The notes beneath the pieces are model-generated. The model was not told the DNA's origin. It ran no database searches and saw only the letters and a list, made by a program, of their open reading frames with translations. 64,000 bases of DNA from Bacteroidota bacterium (GTDB lineage: Bacteria > Bacteroidota > Bacteroidia > Chitinophagales > Chitinophagaceae), in NCBI GenBank assembly GCA_023416995.1, contig JAEZGI010000020.1, positions 143,319 to 207,318 of the forward strand. Reading direction: 5' to 3'. Shown piece by piece: positions 33,750 through 42,645 of this stretch. Position 1 is the first letter of the stretch. Each line of letters starts with the position of its first letter. Made by a program: the position numbers and the translations under genes.

Positions 33750-35198
33750 TCAGAAATCACCCTTGATGTGCAAAAATAGCCCGTTTTCACCCAATTGGTT
33801 GAAGCTATAATCTACACGCACCACAAAATCGTAGAATGTTACGATATCTACTCCTAATCCACCGGTATACAACATACGGTTATTAAGTGTGTTGGCAAAA
33901 GCATTTTTACTGTAAGCATATCCCAGGTCGGTGAAGGTCCGGGCATAGATTCGAAACGGTATGCGGTCATGGGATTTCGATTTAAGATAGGTGGGAATAC
34001 TGAAGCGAAATAATTCCCGGCGCAGCGTTTGGCGGGATAACAGTCCCGCAACGCCGTCGATCACGTATTTCTCCAGGCCACGGAGATAAAAATCGTTGTA
34101 ACCAAACATCCGCTGATTAATATAAGGCTGATCAAAAGGAACCCTCAGTGTTCCCTGGGCCTGCCATCCGAAATACAATTTTTTGGCGAGTTCGTGGTTG
34201 CTGCTGATTTTACCGCCCAATTGCCACATATTCATTTTCGAACTGATACCCCTTTTCAGGAAAGTGACTTCACCCGACCAGCCTTTTAACGGGAACGGCA
34301 CATAGTCAACCTTTACATAATTGAGGTGGTAGGCAAGTTCCGGGTACAGCACACTGGTACGACCATTATTATAGTATTTTGGATTGAGCGCCACCACCCC
34401 GCTGTCGACCTTTTCGTTCGTAACGGCAAGGCGCACGCCGTGAAAGGTTCGCAGCCCGGGCCGGTAAGTGTATTCGATACTACCGTAAGTTCTTTTTATA
34501 CCATCAGCAAGGCTGTCGATGAATTGTTGCTGATTACCGATGGTGTTGTAATTAACTTCTTTATTAAAGGAGTAGGCAAAACCTATCTTGTAGCCGTGTT
34601 TAAGGGTTTTATCCGCATAAGGCTGATCGTACTGGAACTCGATCTGGCGGCTATAACCGGTGATCAGCCATAACCTCAACTTGTCGTTTCTTCCTGAGAA
34701 ATTATAATGCGTGAATTTAAAACCATAGTTAACCCTGTCCAGACCATAACCTTGTTTGGCCCATTCTGAAAGGTTCCGATCGACGGGTTTCAGGTGCGGA
34801 AGAGGAAAAATATACCAGCGTTCTTTTACCTGTATTACGATATCGACCGTTGTACCCCTGAATGATTTAAGTGCAACCACCACTTCATTGAATAAGGTAG
34901 TGTTCATCAATTGCTGACGTGCGATCTCAAAACCATTAACCAGTTCCGGGAGGTAAATGCTGTCACCCGTTTTGAATGGCAGTTCGCGGGCTATGATATA
35001 AGGTTTGGTGCGTTTGTTACCCGCGATATAGATTTCACCAACCACAAACGGGGTTCCGCCCGGGGAAGGTTCGCTGATTACCCTGGAAGGTTCAACTTCC
35101 GGCACTTTATCCGTGGTTGTTTGCTGGGCCTGTAGGGTTGCGCTGCACAACAATATAAAACCGATAATGATCCCGTAAATTTTTTTACCCATCGGCAT
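33750..35198 (-). CDS. BamA/TamA-family outer membrane protein (short)
   Basis: A 482-residue protein with a signal peptide, one or two POTRA-like domains (about 45-130, I-Y-I-A-G-N-K-R-T-K-P-Y-I-I) and a C-terminal surface-antigen (D15-like) barrel ending D-Y-S-F-N-Q-L-G-E-N-G-L-F-L-H. It is much shorter than the bamA product 3 kb away and has fewer POTRA domains. Possible roles are TamA-like assembly or transport. The function is not known. Paired with nadK in one transcript. Confidence 0.85.
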   Translation of the reverse strand: MPMGKKIYGIIIGFILLCSATLQAQQTTTDKVPEVEPSRVISEPSPGGTPFVVGEIYIAGNKRTKPYIIARELPFKTGDSIYLPELVNGFEIARQQLMNTTLFNEVVVALKSFRGTTVDIVIQVKERWYIFPLPHLKPVDRNLSEWAKQGYGLDRVNYGFKFTHYNFSGRNDKLRLWLITGYSRQIEFQYDQPYADKTLKHGYKIGFAYSFNKEVNYNTIGNQQQFIDSLADGIKRTYGSIEYTYRPGLRTFHGVRLAVTNEKVDSGVVALNPKYYNNGRTSVLYPELAYHLNYVKVDYVPFPLKGWSGEVTFLKRGISSKMNMWQLGGKISSNHELAKKLYFGWQAQGTLRVPFDQPYINQRMFGYNDFYLRGLEKYVIDGVAGLLSRQTLRRELFRFSIPTYLKSKSHDRIPFRIYARTFTDLGYAYSKNAFANTLNNRMLYTGGLGVDIVTFYDFVVRVDYSFNQLGENGLFLHIKGDF

Positions 35199-35296
35199 GT
35201 AAGATCAGGCGCTGTCTGTTTTTAATGGTTTGTTGAATGCCGGTGCAACGCTGTAAAAGTCCGGCAGCTACTCAATGTTAAAGGCAGAAATCCAGG

Positions 35297-35956
35297 TCAG
35301 ATCTTAAGATAATTCATCAGGTGATCGTAATTATCTTTCAGCTCATTTTCATATAACTCCTCACCAAAATAATATTTGATCTGGTAGTCATAACGCTGAA
35401 AGGTTGCGACGATATCGCTGATTTCAAACTTGTTGATCTTCACCGTTACATAAAACGCTGAAGCCTGCGTGTCCCAATAGGTATTCAATTGGGTAATCTG
35501 CGCATCGTTTGTTTCTACAAGTTTGCTGATTTCAGAGAACGAAAAATTCCGCTGATCCATTTCCAGCACTATTACACCCCCAGGATCACTGGCACCGGTA
35601 ATTCTGCCAAAAACCTTTAGCAAATCTATTGCCTGAATCACGCCGATGAATTCGTTCTCTTTTTCTACAACGGGAACAACGGTAAGATTATAGTCGTTGG
35701 AGGCCTGTATGGCTTCGATGAAATGAGTATTTGCATGCACTGCCACGCGGGAGAAATGATCACCGGCGGTTTTAAGCAGGGCGGTATCGTCCATATTGAG
35801 CAGGTCGTTCTCAAAAACGAGCCCCAGGTATTTATCCTGGGCAACTACGGCCAGTTGCGAAACATGAAACTCAGACATGAGATCAAGCGCCTGCAATACC
35901 GTGTCATCCGGGTTAAGGGTGGGGACAGTTGAGGAAATGATTTCTTTATTTAACAC
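35297..35956 (-). CDS. CBS domain protein
   Basis: A 219-residue cytosolic protein with two CBS motifs (about 8-55 and 70-125), a module that usually binds adenosyl ligands, followed by an ACT-like C-terminal region (about 135-210). The start is GTG: no ATG precedes the conserved L-N-K-E-I-I-S-S-T-V-P-T-L. This family is a regular neighbour of nadK in Bacteroidota. Ligand and partner unknown. Confidence 0.85.
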   Translation of the reverse strand: MLNKEIISSTVPTLNPDDTVLQALDLMSEFHVSQLAVVAQDKYLGLVFENDLLNMDDTALLKTAGDHFSRVAVHANTHFIEAIQASNDYNLTVVPVVEKENEFIGVIQAIDLLKVFGRITGASDPGGVIVLEMDQRNFSFSEISKLVETNDAQITQLNTYWDTQASAFYVTVKINKFEISDIVATFQRYDYQIKYYFGEELYENELKDNYDHLMNYLKI

Positions 35957-36043
35957 TTAAAGTTTTTTTGATTCTAACAATCTCGGGGCCACGCATATTC
36001 TAATATACGTAAAAAGCAACTTCAAGGTACAAGACGGCAAGAA

Positions 36044-36820
36044 TCAGGCGACCGCTGCAGGTTCACTCAGCTTTGTCAAAAATTTATGAAGGATTTTGTT
36101 GAACTCGCCGGGCACCTCCATCATCGGAGCATGGCCACACTTGTCAATAAAATGGAGTTCACTATTTGGGATAAGGCGTTGAAATTCTCTTCCGACAAAG
36201 GGTGGGGTAACCGCATCATTGTTTCCCCAAACGAGTAAAGTTGGTTGTTTGATCTGGCTGATTTCCTCTCCCAGGTTATTCCTGATTGCAGATTTTGCCA
36301 GTGCAATGATCTTGATTGCCTGCATACGGTTGTTTACTATGCCGTACACTTCGTCCACTAACTCTTTATTGGCTATTTTAGGATCGTAAAAAGTAAGTTC
36401 TGTTTTTTTCCGTATGTATTCATAGTCACCACGTTTTGGATAGGTGTCACCCATACCATTTTCAAATAAACCTGAGCTTCCGGTAAGAATCAGTGATTTG
36501 ATACGTTCAGGATGTTTCAGTGCATGAAGCAAGGCAACATGACCGCCAAGCGAATTTCCCAGGAGATGAACGTTTTGATAGTTTTTGTGTTCGATGAACC
36601 GGTGAACATATTTCTGTAACCCGCCGACTGAAGTGTGTAAAAGGTCGAGTTCAAACAAAGGCAATAACGGCACTACAACTTTGTAGTGTTGCCTGAAGTA
36701 TTCAATCAAATCCATAAAATTGCTGAGAGCGCCAAAAAGTCCGTGCAACAGGACCAAAGGTTCACCCTCACCCTCTTCTATAAATTTGAATTTTTGTTCT
36801 TGTTTAATCTCGTAATTCAT
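36044..36820 (-). CDS. Alpha/beta hydrolase
   Basis: A 258-residue cytosolic hydrolase with the oxyanion motif L-L-H-G-L-F-G and nucleophile elbow G-N-S-L-G-G-H (Ser near 90). A late Asp is in W-G-N-N-D-A-V-T-P-P, and the catalytic His is in D-K-C-G-H-A-P-M-M-E. The fold and motifs are clear but the substrate is not. It is separated from the cvpA group by 142 bases. Confidence 0.9.
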   Translation of the reverse strand: MNYEIKQEQKFKFIEEGEGEPLVLLHGLFGALSNFMDLIEYFRQHYKVVVPLLPLFELDLLHTSVGGLQKYVHRFIEHKNYQNVHLLGNSLGGHVALLHALKHPERIKSLILTGSSGLFENGMGDTYPKRGDYEYIRKKTELTFYDPKIANKELVDEVYGIVNNRMQAIKIIALAKSAIRNNLGEEISQIKQPTLLVWGNNDAVTPPFVGREFQRLIPNSELHFIDKCGHAPMMEVPGEFNKILHKFLTKLSEPAAVA

Positions 36821-36962
36821 CGTCTAAGTCAGTTCAGGTCAATCAATTAACTGCTAAAATACTCGATTTAGCCGAAAAAAAATACCCCTTGCAAAGCAAA
36901 GAACATTTTTCTTAAATGGCAAATTTAGTGCAATGACCGGCCAAATGCCCCATTAATTTAAA

Positions 36963-37517
36963 TCAAAGCTCGTGCTTGGGAGGCGGTACCTGTTCCGACA
37001 GGCGGGCGAAGAATTCCTGCAGTTCGATGAACATATCTTTGAACCAGGGTAATAACGCCCCGATTGCGTCGATTACTATCGGGCCCACGGGGCTGATATA
37101 GTCATAAGTGACGGAGTTTTCAAGGGTGACTTCATCAAAAAAACTCATTTCTGTTGCGAAAAAAAGCAACACACTGAATATCACGACATATAAAACTGCA
37201 TAGAGCAATACCCCGGCAATCCTGTTCACCCAGCCCATCATGGCCATCTCGACAGTGGATTCTACTACTGCGGCCAAAAGTCTTACCAATAGTGCAACTA
37301 CCAGGAACACCAGCGCAAAAGCAAGAAAAGGCAGCCATTTCGCCGAAATGTTCACCGATTCATCGAGGTACGCGGCAACGACGGTGGATAGTTTCAGAGC
37401 CGCTACCAGCCCCACGATAAAACCGATTAATGAAAAAACCGCTACAATGAACCCTTTTCGTAACCCTTTGAAGATGGCAAAAAGGAGCAACACCAAAAGG
37501 ATTACGTCAATCAGCAT
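36963..37517 (-). CDS. cvpA: CvpA family membrane protein
   Basis: A 184-residue inner-membrane protein with four hydrophobic segments and the CvpA start L-I-D-V-I-L-L-V-L-L and G-L-R-K-G-F-I. CvpA is linked to colicin V production and to envelope and stress phenotypes. It starts 4 bases after yqeY, and with gldC upstream the three genes form one transcript. Confidence 0.88.
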   Translation of the reverse strand: MLIDVILLVLLLFAIFKGLRKGFIVAVFSLIGFIVGLVAALKLSTVVAAYLDESVNISAKWLPFLAFALVFLVVALLVRLLAAVVESTVEMAMMGWVNRIAGVLLYAVLYVVIFSVLLFFATEMSFFDEVTLENSVTYDYISPVGPIVIDAIGALLPWFKDMFIELQEFFARLSEQVPPPKHEL

Positions 37518-37521
37518 GCTA

Positions 37522-37974
37522 TTATTTTGACAGGAGTTGCTTTACCAGGGTGCTGATTGTTTTGCCATCAGCCTTCCCGGCAAGTTGTTTGCTTGCGATG
37601 CCCATCACTTTTCCCATATCGGCCGGCGACGAGGCACCGGTGGCACTGATGATGCCAGCGATGATATCAGTTAGTTCGGCTTCGCCCATCTGCGCAGGCA
37701 AAAATCTCTCGATAACCGCAATCTCTTCTTCTTCTTTTTTCGCAAGATCCTCGCGGTTTTGCTGCCTGAAAATTTCAAGTGAATCTTTCCGCGATTTAAC
37801 CAGTTTCTGCAGCAGTTTAATTTCGTTATCCTCAGAAATTTCACCTTTCGCACCTTCTGAGGTTTTAGCGAGAATGATCGCGCTTTTGATGGCCCTCAGG
37901 CTGCGGACGGTTTTCTCATCCTTTGCCAGCATGGCTGGTTTCAGCTCGGCCATTATTTTTTCTTCAAGACTCAT
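37522..37974 (-). CDS. GatB/YqeY domain protein
   Basis: A 150-residue cytosolic protein matching the YqeY family, the domain that forms the C-terminus of GatB: L-R-A-I-K-S-A-I near the start, F-L-P-A-Q-M and M-G-K-V-M-G-I-A-S near the end. It probably interacts with tRNA but has no defined reaction. It lies between gldC and cvpA with gaps of 26 and 4 bases. Confidence 0.93.
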   Translation of the reverse strand: MSLEEKIMAELKPAMLAKDEKTVRSLRAIKSAIILAKTSEGAKGEISEDNEIKLLQKLVKSRKDSLEIFRQQNREDLAKKEEEEIAVIERFLPAQMGEAELTDIIAGIISATGASSPADMGKVMGIASKQLAGKADGKTISTLVKQLLSK

Positions 37975-38000
37975 GATTGGTAATTTTTAAATCCTGTTAA

Positions 38001-38348
38001 TCAGGAAGCTTTGCTTTCTTTCAGTTGAAGTGCCCGGAACTTTTCATAAAACTCCTTTGCAAACTTCTTCATATCGTCTACCAGTTCTTTCTGGTGGGTG
38101 GCCCTTTCATAACTGTCGGCCATGGTGATCAATGTCTGGTAATAGAAATCGGCCATTTCATCAACCATCATTTCCTTGGTCCAAAGATCAACCCGCATGG
38201 CGGTTTTATCGGCTCCATCCCAGAAAGCGAGAATCATTGCTTTAGCATTCCTGGCAGAATCGGCAGTACTCTGGCTCGCCTGCCAGGTGATCGCATTGGG
38301 CAATTTTTTCTCGTCCAGCGACACATCTATCTTGATTGTTGATTGCAT
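38001..38348 (-). CDS. gldC: Gliding motility protein GldC
   Basis: A 115-residue soluble protein resembling GldC: an opening I-K-I-D-V-S-L-D-E-K-K-L-P, central M-R-V-D-L-W-T-K-E-M-M-V-D-E-M, and S-Y-E-R-A-T-H. GldC is a cytosolic accessory protein of Bacteroidota gliding and is conserved in many non-gliding members too. It leads the gldC-yqeY-cvpA transcript and has a -7 element at 38386-38393. Confidence 0.85.
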   Translation of the reverse strand: MQSTIKIDVSLDEKKLPNAITWQASQSTADSARNAKAMILAFWDGADKTAMRVDLWTKEMMVDEMADFYYQTLITMADSYERATHQKELVDDMKKFAKEFYEKFRALQLKESKAS

Positions 38349-38385
38349 ATACCTTTATTAAGTTTAAGTATTTCCACGCAGTTTG

Positions 38386-38412
38386 CAAAAATACAGGTTC
38401 TCACGCGAACAA
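38386..38412 (-). promoter_or_regulatory. gldC promoter
   Basis: On the minus strand TTG (38412-38410), 16 bases, then TATTTTTG (38393-38386), a perfect -7 element with a slightly short spacer, 37 bases upstream of the gldC ATG. Confidence 0.55.
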
Positions 38413-38547
38413 TTGCTTTTGCGGGAATTCCGCAGAAACAGGGTTTGAAATATATGTAGAACCTTGAGCATCACGCCTGCAACCAGCGAAAACCGCACAG
38501 GGCGCAGGATTGCGGAAAATACTATGGCGTTAATTACGTACTAACAC

Positions 38548-38579
38548 TTTGCATTCGGCATTGCCCGTTTGTACTTTTA
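38548..38579 (+). promoter_or_regulatory. Candidate promoter of the type IX cargo gene
   Basis: TTTG (38548-38551), a 20-base spacer and TACTTTTA (38572-38579), one mismatch to TAnnTTTG, 52 bases before the ATG at 38632. Confidence 0.4.
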
Positions 38580-38631
38580 TCCCGATCTCAAAATCCGACC
38601 AAAAACAATCTCGATAACAAAACAATTCCCT

Positions 38632-39828
38632 ATGAAAACAAATTTACCTCAATTGATTTCTGTTGCGGTGCTACTCCTCGCCGTTAACATCCCGCTTTCA
38701 ACAAAGGCACAATGTCTTTGCGAGGGTGGTGTGGCGCCTGATTCCGTGGTTCAGACACGTTATTACGATTCAATTACGGCAATTACTTCCTCCATTACCT
38801 TTAACCGGTTTGATCCTAATATTGGCATTCTTTCGTGTGGCCAGTTAAGCAGTTATGTGACAACGGTTCTCACTTTCGATCTTATGAACAAAGAAAGCTT
38901 CGAAGAGGTGTACGAACTGGAGTCATTCAGAAGGTCGCGTTTTTCCGGACCCTATGGATTAAATAATAATTCAACCTCGCCTACCACCCAGTATGGCCCT
39001 TATACCCTCGGCCCTATTGATCCATCCGGCACAGATGACGAAGTGCACGTTGGTCCGGATACCGTTTTCAATAACAAATATTCCGTTAACAACTTTACAC
39101 CCGGCGGGGATTATATCGGTACCGGAAACGTATCGTTTGATTACCTGAACACCTCTACCACGTCTTTGATTGACGGCAGCAGTAATCATGATCTTATTGT
39201 TCGTGGCTACACGCGTATGGCGGCAAGACTGGTGTATTACTGGTGTCCAAGTGTGGTGCTTTCATCAAATATTAAAAATTTCTCCGCTGTAAAAAACAAT
39301 AAAAACATTGATCTTACGTGGATAGTAAATAACAATCTAACATTCAACACCTATGAAATCCAAGTCAGCAAAAACGGCCGTGACTTTACAGGAATCGGTA
39401 ATGCCCAAACCAGTATTACTTCATCGGGCCCTAATGCAAAATATGCCTATCAATACAACCCTAATCAGGTTGTTACAGGGCAATTATTCTTCAGGATCCG
39501 GCAGACAGATGCCGCAGGCAAAGTGAGTTACTCGGCTGTTAAAGCCCTGAACATGGATACACCGGCAGCTAACGCCTTCACTACCTATCCTAATCCGGCA
39601 ATAAACAAGGTATCGCTTCAGTTTGACGCGTTATTAAATGGTGATTTTACCGTTGATATAACCAACCAGGCGGGCCAAACAATTCTTTCGCGCGGATTAA
39701 AAGTGAAGAATTCCAGCTTAATTGATGTGAATCTCGGCGGCAGCCGTGCACCAGGTGTATATTATGTACGGGTACGCAACGTTTCAAACGGGCAGCTGTT
39801 CACGAACAAAATATTAATCAACCGGTAA
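38632..39828 (+). CDS. Secreted protein with type IX secretion sorting domain
   Basis: A 398-residue protein: signal peptide (cleavage near T-K-A-Q), a Cys-containing unique region of about 210 residues, a fibronectin-like segment (about 220-310), and a C-terminal type A sorting domain starting Y-P-N-P-A-I-N-K-V and ending N-G-Q-L-F-T-N-K-I-L-I-N-R. It is thus predicted to cross the outer membrane by the type IX system and may be attached to the surface. The ATG at 38632 opens the signal peptide; the longer frame starts on TTG. Ends in a clear terminator. Function of the unique region unknown. Confidence 0.85.
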   Translation: MKTNLPQLISVAVLLLAVNIPLSTKAQCLCEGGVAPDSVVQTRYYDSITAITSSITFNRFDPNIGILSCGQLSSYVTTVLTFDLMNKESFEEVYELESFRRSRFSGPYGLNNNSTSPTTQYGPYTLGPIDPSGTDDEVHVGPDTVFNNKYSVNNFTPGGDYIGTGNVSFDYLNTSTTSLIDGSSNHDLIVRGYTRMAARLVYYWCPSVVLSSNIKNFSAVKNNKNIDLTWIVNNNLTFNTYEIQVSKNGRDFTGIGNAQTSITSSGPNAKYAYQYNPNQVVTGQLFFRIRQTDAAGKVSYSAVKALNMDTPAANAFTTYPNPAINKVSLQFDALLNGDFTVDITNQAGQTILSRGLKVKNSSLIDVNLGGSRAPGVYYVRVRNVSNGQLFTNKILINR

Positions 39829-39879
39829 GCCGCTCCCGGTATTACCTAAAATCAGCCATAACTAACGCTATTTACCCTC

Positions 39880-39906
39880 AAAAAAGGCCCTTTAAAGGCC
39901 TTTTTT
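39880..39906. terminator. Symmetric terminator after the type IX cargo gene
   Basis: AAAAAAGGCC (39880-39889), 7-base loop, GGCCTTTTTT (39897-39906). It works in principle on both strands. The first part of the next gene's promoter lies in its T run. Confidence 0.88.
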
Positions 39907-39932
39907 GTTTTGGAGTTACTTCACTACTTTTG
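39904..39932 (+). promoter_or_regulatory. Promoter of the DUF4290 gene
   Basis: TTTG (39904-39907), 17-base spacer, TACTTTTG (39925-39932): a perfect -7 element. Transcription would start near 39938, so the ATG at 39955 fits better than the ATG at 39937. Confidence 0.7.
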
Positions 39933-39954
39933 TATTATGCTAGACATGGAGAAC

Positions 39955-40695
39955 ATGGAATACAACACAACAAGGAATCACCTCATCATGAGAGAATATG
40001 GCAGACATATTCAGAAGATGATCGAATACCTGTTGACGATTGAAGATAAAGAGACCCGCCAGCGGAATGCCTACGCGGTGATTGAACTGATGGGGTTCCT
40101 GAACCCGCATCTCAAAAACGTTGAAGATTTCAGACATAAACTTTGGGATCACCTGTTCCTGGTTTCTGATTTTAAACTGGACGTGGAAAGTCCATACCCG
40201 ATCCCAACAGCCGAAACACTTCGTGCCCGGCCGAAACCACTTCCTTATCCAAAACGCTATCCGAAACTATCACATCTTGGTAAAAACCTTGAACTGGTAA
40301 TCAATAAAGCGTTGAAGGAAGAAAATCCTGAGAAACGCCAGGGTTTTGCAAATGCCGTTGCATATTACATGAAGCTTGCTTATAACAACTGGCACAAGGA
40401 AACTGTGCATGATGATGCTATTCAAAGTGAACTGTCACAGATCACGGAGGGCCAGCTTTCATTTACCAATACGCCTTATGTAAGAAGTCACCGACCTAAC
40501 GAGGGCCGTGAAAATCCCAGAGGTGGTGGCAGTGGATATTCCGATTTCCGCAACAAAAGGAACAATAATCAAAAGTTCCAGGCGCGTGGCGGAAATAATA
40601 ATTCAGGTGGTGGGAACAGGAATGACCGCAACGACCGGAACGATCGTAACGACCGGAATGCCGGCGGTTCAAAATTCAAAAAACGCTTTAAATAG
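39955..40695 (+). CDS. DUF4290 family protein with Arg/Asn/Gly-rich tail
   Basis: A 246-residue protein. Residues 1-165 form the DUF4290 domain (M-E-Y-N-T at the start, R-E-Y-G-R-H-I-Q-K-M, L-K-N-V-E-D-F-R-H-K-L-W-D-H-L). The last 65 residues are low complexity: Gly/Asn/Arg with four N-D-R repeats (40621-40656) and a final K-F-K-K-R-F-K, resembling RNA-binding tails. The family is restricted to Bacteroidota and has no known function. Of three in-frame ATG codons (39937, 39946, 39955) I chose the last, because M-E-Y-N-T is the family start and the promoter leaves no leader for the first. Confidence 0.82.
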   Translation: MEYNTTRNHLIMREYGRHIQKMIEYLLTIEDKETRQRNAYAVIELMGFLNPHLKNVEDFRHKLWDHLFLVSDFKLDVESPYPIPTAETLRARPKPLPYPKRYPKLSHLGKNLELVINKALKEENPEKRQGFANAVAYYMKLAYNNWHKETVHDDAIQSELSQITEGQLSFTNTPYVRSHRPNEGRENPRGGGSGYSDFRNKRNNNQKFQARGGNNNSGGGNRNDRNDRNDRNDRNAGGSKFKKRFK

Positions 40696-40718
40696 CTTTT
40701 TCATAGCCAAAAAAGAAG

Positions 40719-40748
40719 GTTGACAAGGTTTACTTTGTCAACTTTTTT
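40719..40748. terminator. Terminator between the DUF4290 gene and murA
   Basis: GTTGACAA (40719-40726) pairs perfectly with TTGTCAAC (40735-40742), loop of 8, followed by six T. A purine-rich AAAAGAAG precedes the stem, so it may also work in reverse. Confidence 0.88.
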
Positions 40749-40790
40749 ATTTTAAACACTTCCGATCAGTAAAACATCTACTAATTTTCT

Positions 40791-42104
40791 ATGGATTCAT
40801 TTGAAGTAACAGGAGGTAAAAAATTAAGCGGAGAAATTATCCCGCAGGGCGCCAAAAATGAGGCGCTGCAAATTATTAGCGCAGTATTACTGACCCCCGA
40901 AAAAGTAACGATAACAAACATACCTGATATCGTTGATGTAAATCTGCTGATTGAATTATTGGGTGATATGGGTGTAAAGCTCGATCGTGTTTCGCGCGAT
41001 ACCTGCATATTCCAAGCAGACAATATTGATATGGAATTTTTACAGAGCAGCACGTTCCGTAAAAAAAGCGGGCGGTTACGCGGCTCCGTTATGACTGCCG
41101 GACCCATGCTTGCCCGTTTCAGAAAGGCCTATATACCTAAACCCGGTGGCGACAAAATTGGCCGTCGTCGCCTGGATACACATATCATCGGTTTTCAAAA
41201 ACTTGGCGCAACCTTTACATATAATAATGAAGATGGCTTCTTTCACCTGGAAGCGGCCAATCTGAAAGGGGTTAACCTGTTGCTTGACGAACCATCGGTA
41301 ACCGGTACCGCAAACATCGTGATGGCCGCGGTAATGGCCTCCGGAACTACTACCATCTACAATGCCGCCTGCGAACCGTACATTCAACAGCTTTGTAAAA
41401 TGCTGAACAGAATGGGGGCGAAGATCAGCGGTGTAGGCAGCAACCTGCTAACAATTGAAGGTGTCGACTATCTCGGTGGCACTGAACACCGCATGTTGCC
41501 CGATATGATCGAGATAGGTTCGTTTATAGGAATGGCCGCTATGACCCAAAGCAGCATCACAATCAAAAATGTAAGTTTGCCTGACCTTGGCGTGATCCCC
41601 GATAAATTCAAACAACTGGGTATTGCTATGGATTTTATTGGTGATGATATTCATATACCCGAGCAGGACGTCTACGAGATTCAAAATTTTCTTGACGGAT
41701 CTGTTTTAACTATCTACGATCATCCATGGCCGGGGCTCACACCGGATCTTTTAAGTATTATCCTTGTAGTGGCAACACAGGCCCGCGGTTCAGTACTTAT
41801 TCATCAGAAAATGTTTGAGAGCAGATTGTTTTTCGTTGATAAACTGATTGATATGGGCGCACAGATCATTCTCTGCGATCCGCACCGGGCGGCAGTTATA
41901 GGGCACGCACGCGAACAAAAACTCCGCGGAATTACCATGAGCAGTCCTGATATCCGTGCAGGCGTTTCATTATTAATAGCTGCATTAAGTGCAGAAGGAA
42001 AAAGTGTGATTCAAAACATCGAACAGATAGACCGGGGTTACCAGGATATTGATGGAAGACTTAAACGCCTTGGAGCCGATATAAAACGCATCAGCCAGGG
42101 TTAA
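40791..42104 (+). CDS. murA: UDP-N-acetylglucosamine 1-carboxyvinyltransferase, Asp in place of the fosfomycin-target Cys
   Basis: First committed step of peptidoglycan synthesis. The 437-residue protein has Lys22-Asn23 in G-A-K-N-E-A and the G-V-I-P-D-K substrate region. At the position of E. coli Cys115 (P-G-G-C-T-I-G) it reads P-G-G-D-K-I-G: Asp121, codon GAC at 41151-41153. Asp variants of MurA are active but are not alkylated by fosfomycin, as known from Mycobacterium and Chlamydia. It follows a terminator and has its own leader. Confidence 0.95.
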   Translation: MDSFEVTGGKKLSGEIIPQGAKNEALQIISAVLLTPEKVTITNIPDIVDVNLLIELLGDMGVKLDRVSRDTCIFQADNIDMEFLQSSTFRKKSGRLRGSVMTAGPMLARFRKAYIPKPGGDKIGRRRLDTHIIGFQKLGATFTYNNEDGFFHLEAANLKGVNLLLDEPSVTGTANIVMAAVMASGTTTIYNAACEPYIQQLCKMLNRMGAKISGVGSNLLTIEGVDYLGGTEHRMLPDMIEIGSFIGMAAMTQSSITIKNVSLPDLGVIPDKFKQLGIAMDFIGDDIHIPEQDVYEIQNFLDGSVLTIYDHPWPGLTPDLLSIILVVATQARGSVLIHQKMFESRLFFVDKLIDMGAQIILCDPHRAAVIGHAREQKLRGITMSSPDIRAGVSLLIAALSAEGKSVIQNIEQIDRGYQDIDGRLKRLGADIKRISQG

Positions 42105-42135
42105 TTGGGTAATCAATCACTCCTTCTTAATTTTG
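42105..42135 (+). promoter_or_regulatory. Promoter of the fRMsr-gmk unit
   Basis: TTG (42105-42107) at the end of murA, a 20-base spacer and TAATTTTG (42128-42135), a perfect -7 element, 19 bases before the ATG at 42155. Confidence 0.7.
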
Positions 42136-42154
42136 TGGTCATTTAAATTTTGTT

Positions 42155-42640
42155 ATGGCAGAAGATCTTGTAATAGCCAAAGGCACAAAAGAAGAACAGT
42201 ATGAATCCATACTGAGCCAGATCCGCGGGTTGCTTGAAGGCGAATCGGATACTGTTGCAAACCTGGGTAATATTGCTGCAGCTTTAAAAGAACAATTCAA
42301 TTGGTGGTGGATAGGTTTTTACCTGGTAAAAAATAACGAGTTGGTATTAGGTCCGTTTCAGGGACCGGTAGCATGTACCCGTATCAGTAAAGGACGCGGT
42401 GTTTGCGGCACGAGTTGGGCAAAAGCGGAAACCCTGATCGTACCTGATGTTGAAGCGTTCCCGGGACACATAGCCTGTAGCAGTTTTTCTAAATCGGAAA
42501 TAGTTGTTCCCATTATACAGAATGGTGAAGTAGTTGGTGTACTGGATGCCGACAGCGAAAACTATAATCAATATGACAGCACTGATCAGCATTATCTTGA
42601 ACAGATCGTTGCATTAATACCTATCATTCAGCTTAACTAA
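42155..42640 (+). CDS. msrC: Free methionine-(R)-sulfoxide reductase (GAF domain)
   Basis: Repairs free Met-R-sulfoxide. The 161-residue GAF protein has the three catalytic cysteines Cys74, Cys84 and Cys108 (P-V-A-C-T-R-I, G-V-C-G-T, H-I-A-C-S) with the same spacing (10 and 24) as E. coli fRMsr. The S-K-S-E-I-V-V-P motif follows. Cytosolic. Five bases separate it from gmk, so both are cotranscribed. Confidence 0.93.
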   Translation: MAEDLVIAKGTKEEQYESILSQIRGLLEGESDTVANLGNIAAALKEQFNWWWIGFYLVKNNELVLGPFQGPVACTRISKGRGVCGTSWAKAETLIVPDVEAFPGHIACSSFSKSEIVVPIIQNGEVVGVLDADSENYNQYDSTDQHYLEQIVALIPIIQLN

Positions 42641-42645
42641 CGATC

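Noticed and set aside
40621..40656. NDR repeat in the DUF4290 protein as a separate mobile or CRISPR-like repeat
   Set aside because: It is a 9-bp in-frame coding repeat inside a low-complexity protein tail.
41076..41387. Antisense frames inside murA and other large genes
   Set aside because: They follow from codon bias of the sense gene and lack domains or start signals.
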